Of a stretch of DNA of 13,380 nt, positions 13,169 through 13,380 are shown piece by piece. This stretch comes from Pseudomonadota bacterium (GTDB taxonomy: Bacteria; Pseudomonadota; Gammaproteobacteria; Steroidobacterales; Steroidobacteraceae): the NCBI GenBank assembly GCA_021805275.1, contig JAJZFQ010000007.1, positions 1 to 13,380 of the forward strand, given 5' to 3'. The translations under genes were made by a program, and so were the position numbers. Every line of letters starts with the position of its first letter. Positions within the stretch are counted from its first letter, which is position 1. The notes below the pieces were generated by a model that worked only from the letters and a program-made list of their open reading frames with translations, made no database searches and was not told where the DNA came from.

Positions 13169-13380
13169 ACCAGTGGAACAAGCTGGTGCTGCACCTGGAG
13201 CATGGGGATGTCCCAGTCCACAACAACGACGTCGAGAACATCATCCGCCCCTTCTCTCAGGGACGCCGGGTGTGGCTCTTCGCGAACAATCCGTTCGGTG
13301 CCCGCGCGAGCGCGAACCTCTTCTCCCTGGTCAGTACCGCCCGCGCCAATGGCCTGGATCCCTCCGCGTACCTGACCCAC
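13169..13380 (+). pseudogene. IS66 family transposase, C-terminal fragment (runs off right edge)
   Basis: The plus-strand frame encodes NQWNKLVLHLEHGDVPVHNN, then DVENIIRPFSQGRRVWLFAN and a SLVSTARANGLDPSAYLTH end. This is the highly conserved C-terminal part of IS66 transposases, where one reads DNNxxENAIRP and GRKNWLF. The E in DVEN is the family's catalytic glutamate position. The same frame upstream of about 13168 is antisense to the IS1-like remnant and loses similarity, and an in-frame TAG stands at 13093-13095, so the protein's first several hundred residues are absent. The last few dozen residues and any right inverted repeat would lie beyond the window. Confidence 0.82.

Noticed and set aside
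12973..13380. A 135-codon minus-strand frame crossing the transposase junction
   Set aside because: It joins sequence antisense to the IS66 fragment with a wrong frame of the IS1-like remnant; the real similarities are in other frames.
1..13380. CRISPR arrays, rRNA or tRNA genes
   Set aside because: No regularly spaced direct repeats and no RNA-gene signatures were seen on either strand.

Overview
The window comes from a GC-rich (mostly about two-thirds G+C) bacterium. The family-level matches point to a gammaproteobacterium able to make wax esters or other neutral lipids, because the closest match I can recall for the large reductase is the two-domain fatty acyl-CoA reductase of Marinobacter. 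I cannot name a genus from the sequence.

Layout. (a) 1-2378 is an accessory zone. It holds the 5' end of a MazE-type antitoxin with a clear promoter/operator, a gene-poor stretch (194-950), a short tyrosine recombinase, and a RelE/ParE-family toxin gene broken by an early stop codon beside its intact HTH antitoxin. (b) 2379-3141 holds no convincing gene but has nested inverted repeats. (c) 3142-12006 is a dense block of chromosomal-looking genes. A bifunctional fatty acyl-CoA reductase (minus) faces away from a WS/DGAT wax ester synthase (plus) across a short divergent region carrying a perfect 13-bp inverted repeat. A TPR protein (minus) follows. Next is a tight plus-strand run: phasin, patatin-like phospholipase, membrane-anchored alpha/beta hydrolase and a conserved unknown (gaps of 3, 6 and 1 bp). 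A histone-deacetylase/AcuC-family enzyme (minus) ends the block. (d) 12106-13380 is accessory again: a HicB-HicA-type toxin-antitoxin pair with an AT-rich promoter region, then the C-terminal remains of two unrelated transposases (IS1-like on minus, IS66 on plus) joined head to head at about 13168.

How the genes may work together (inference). The reductase turns fatty acyl-CoA/ACP into fatty alcohol. The WS/DGAT esterifies the alcohol with acyl-CoA to form wax ester, or diacylglycerol to form triacylglycerol. A phasin could coat the resulting inclusions, and the patatin and the alpha/beta hydrolase could remodel or mobilise them. No PHA synthase or PHA depolymerase lies in the window, so the phasin may serve lipid droplets rather than polyhydroxyalkanoate granules. 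I regard this as the most interesting system here: a possible self-contained neutral-lipid inclusion locus (make, coat, mobilise), with accessory material of toxin-antitoxin and transposon type on both sides.
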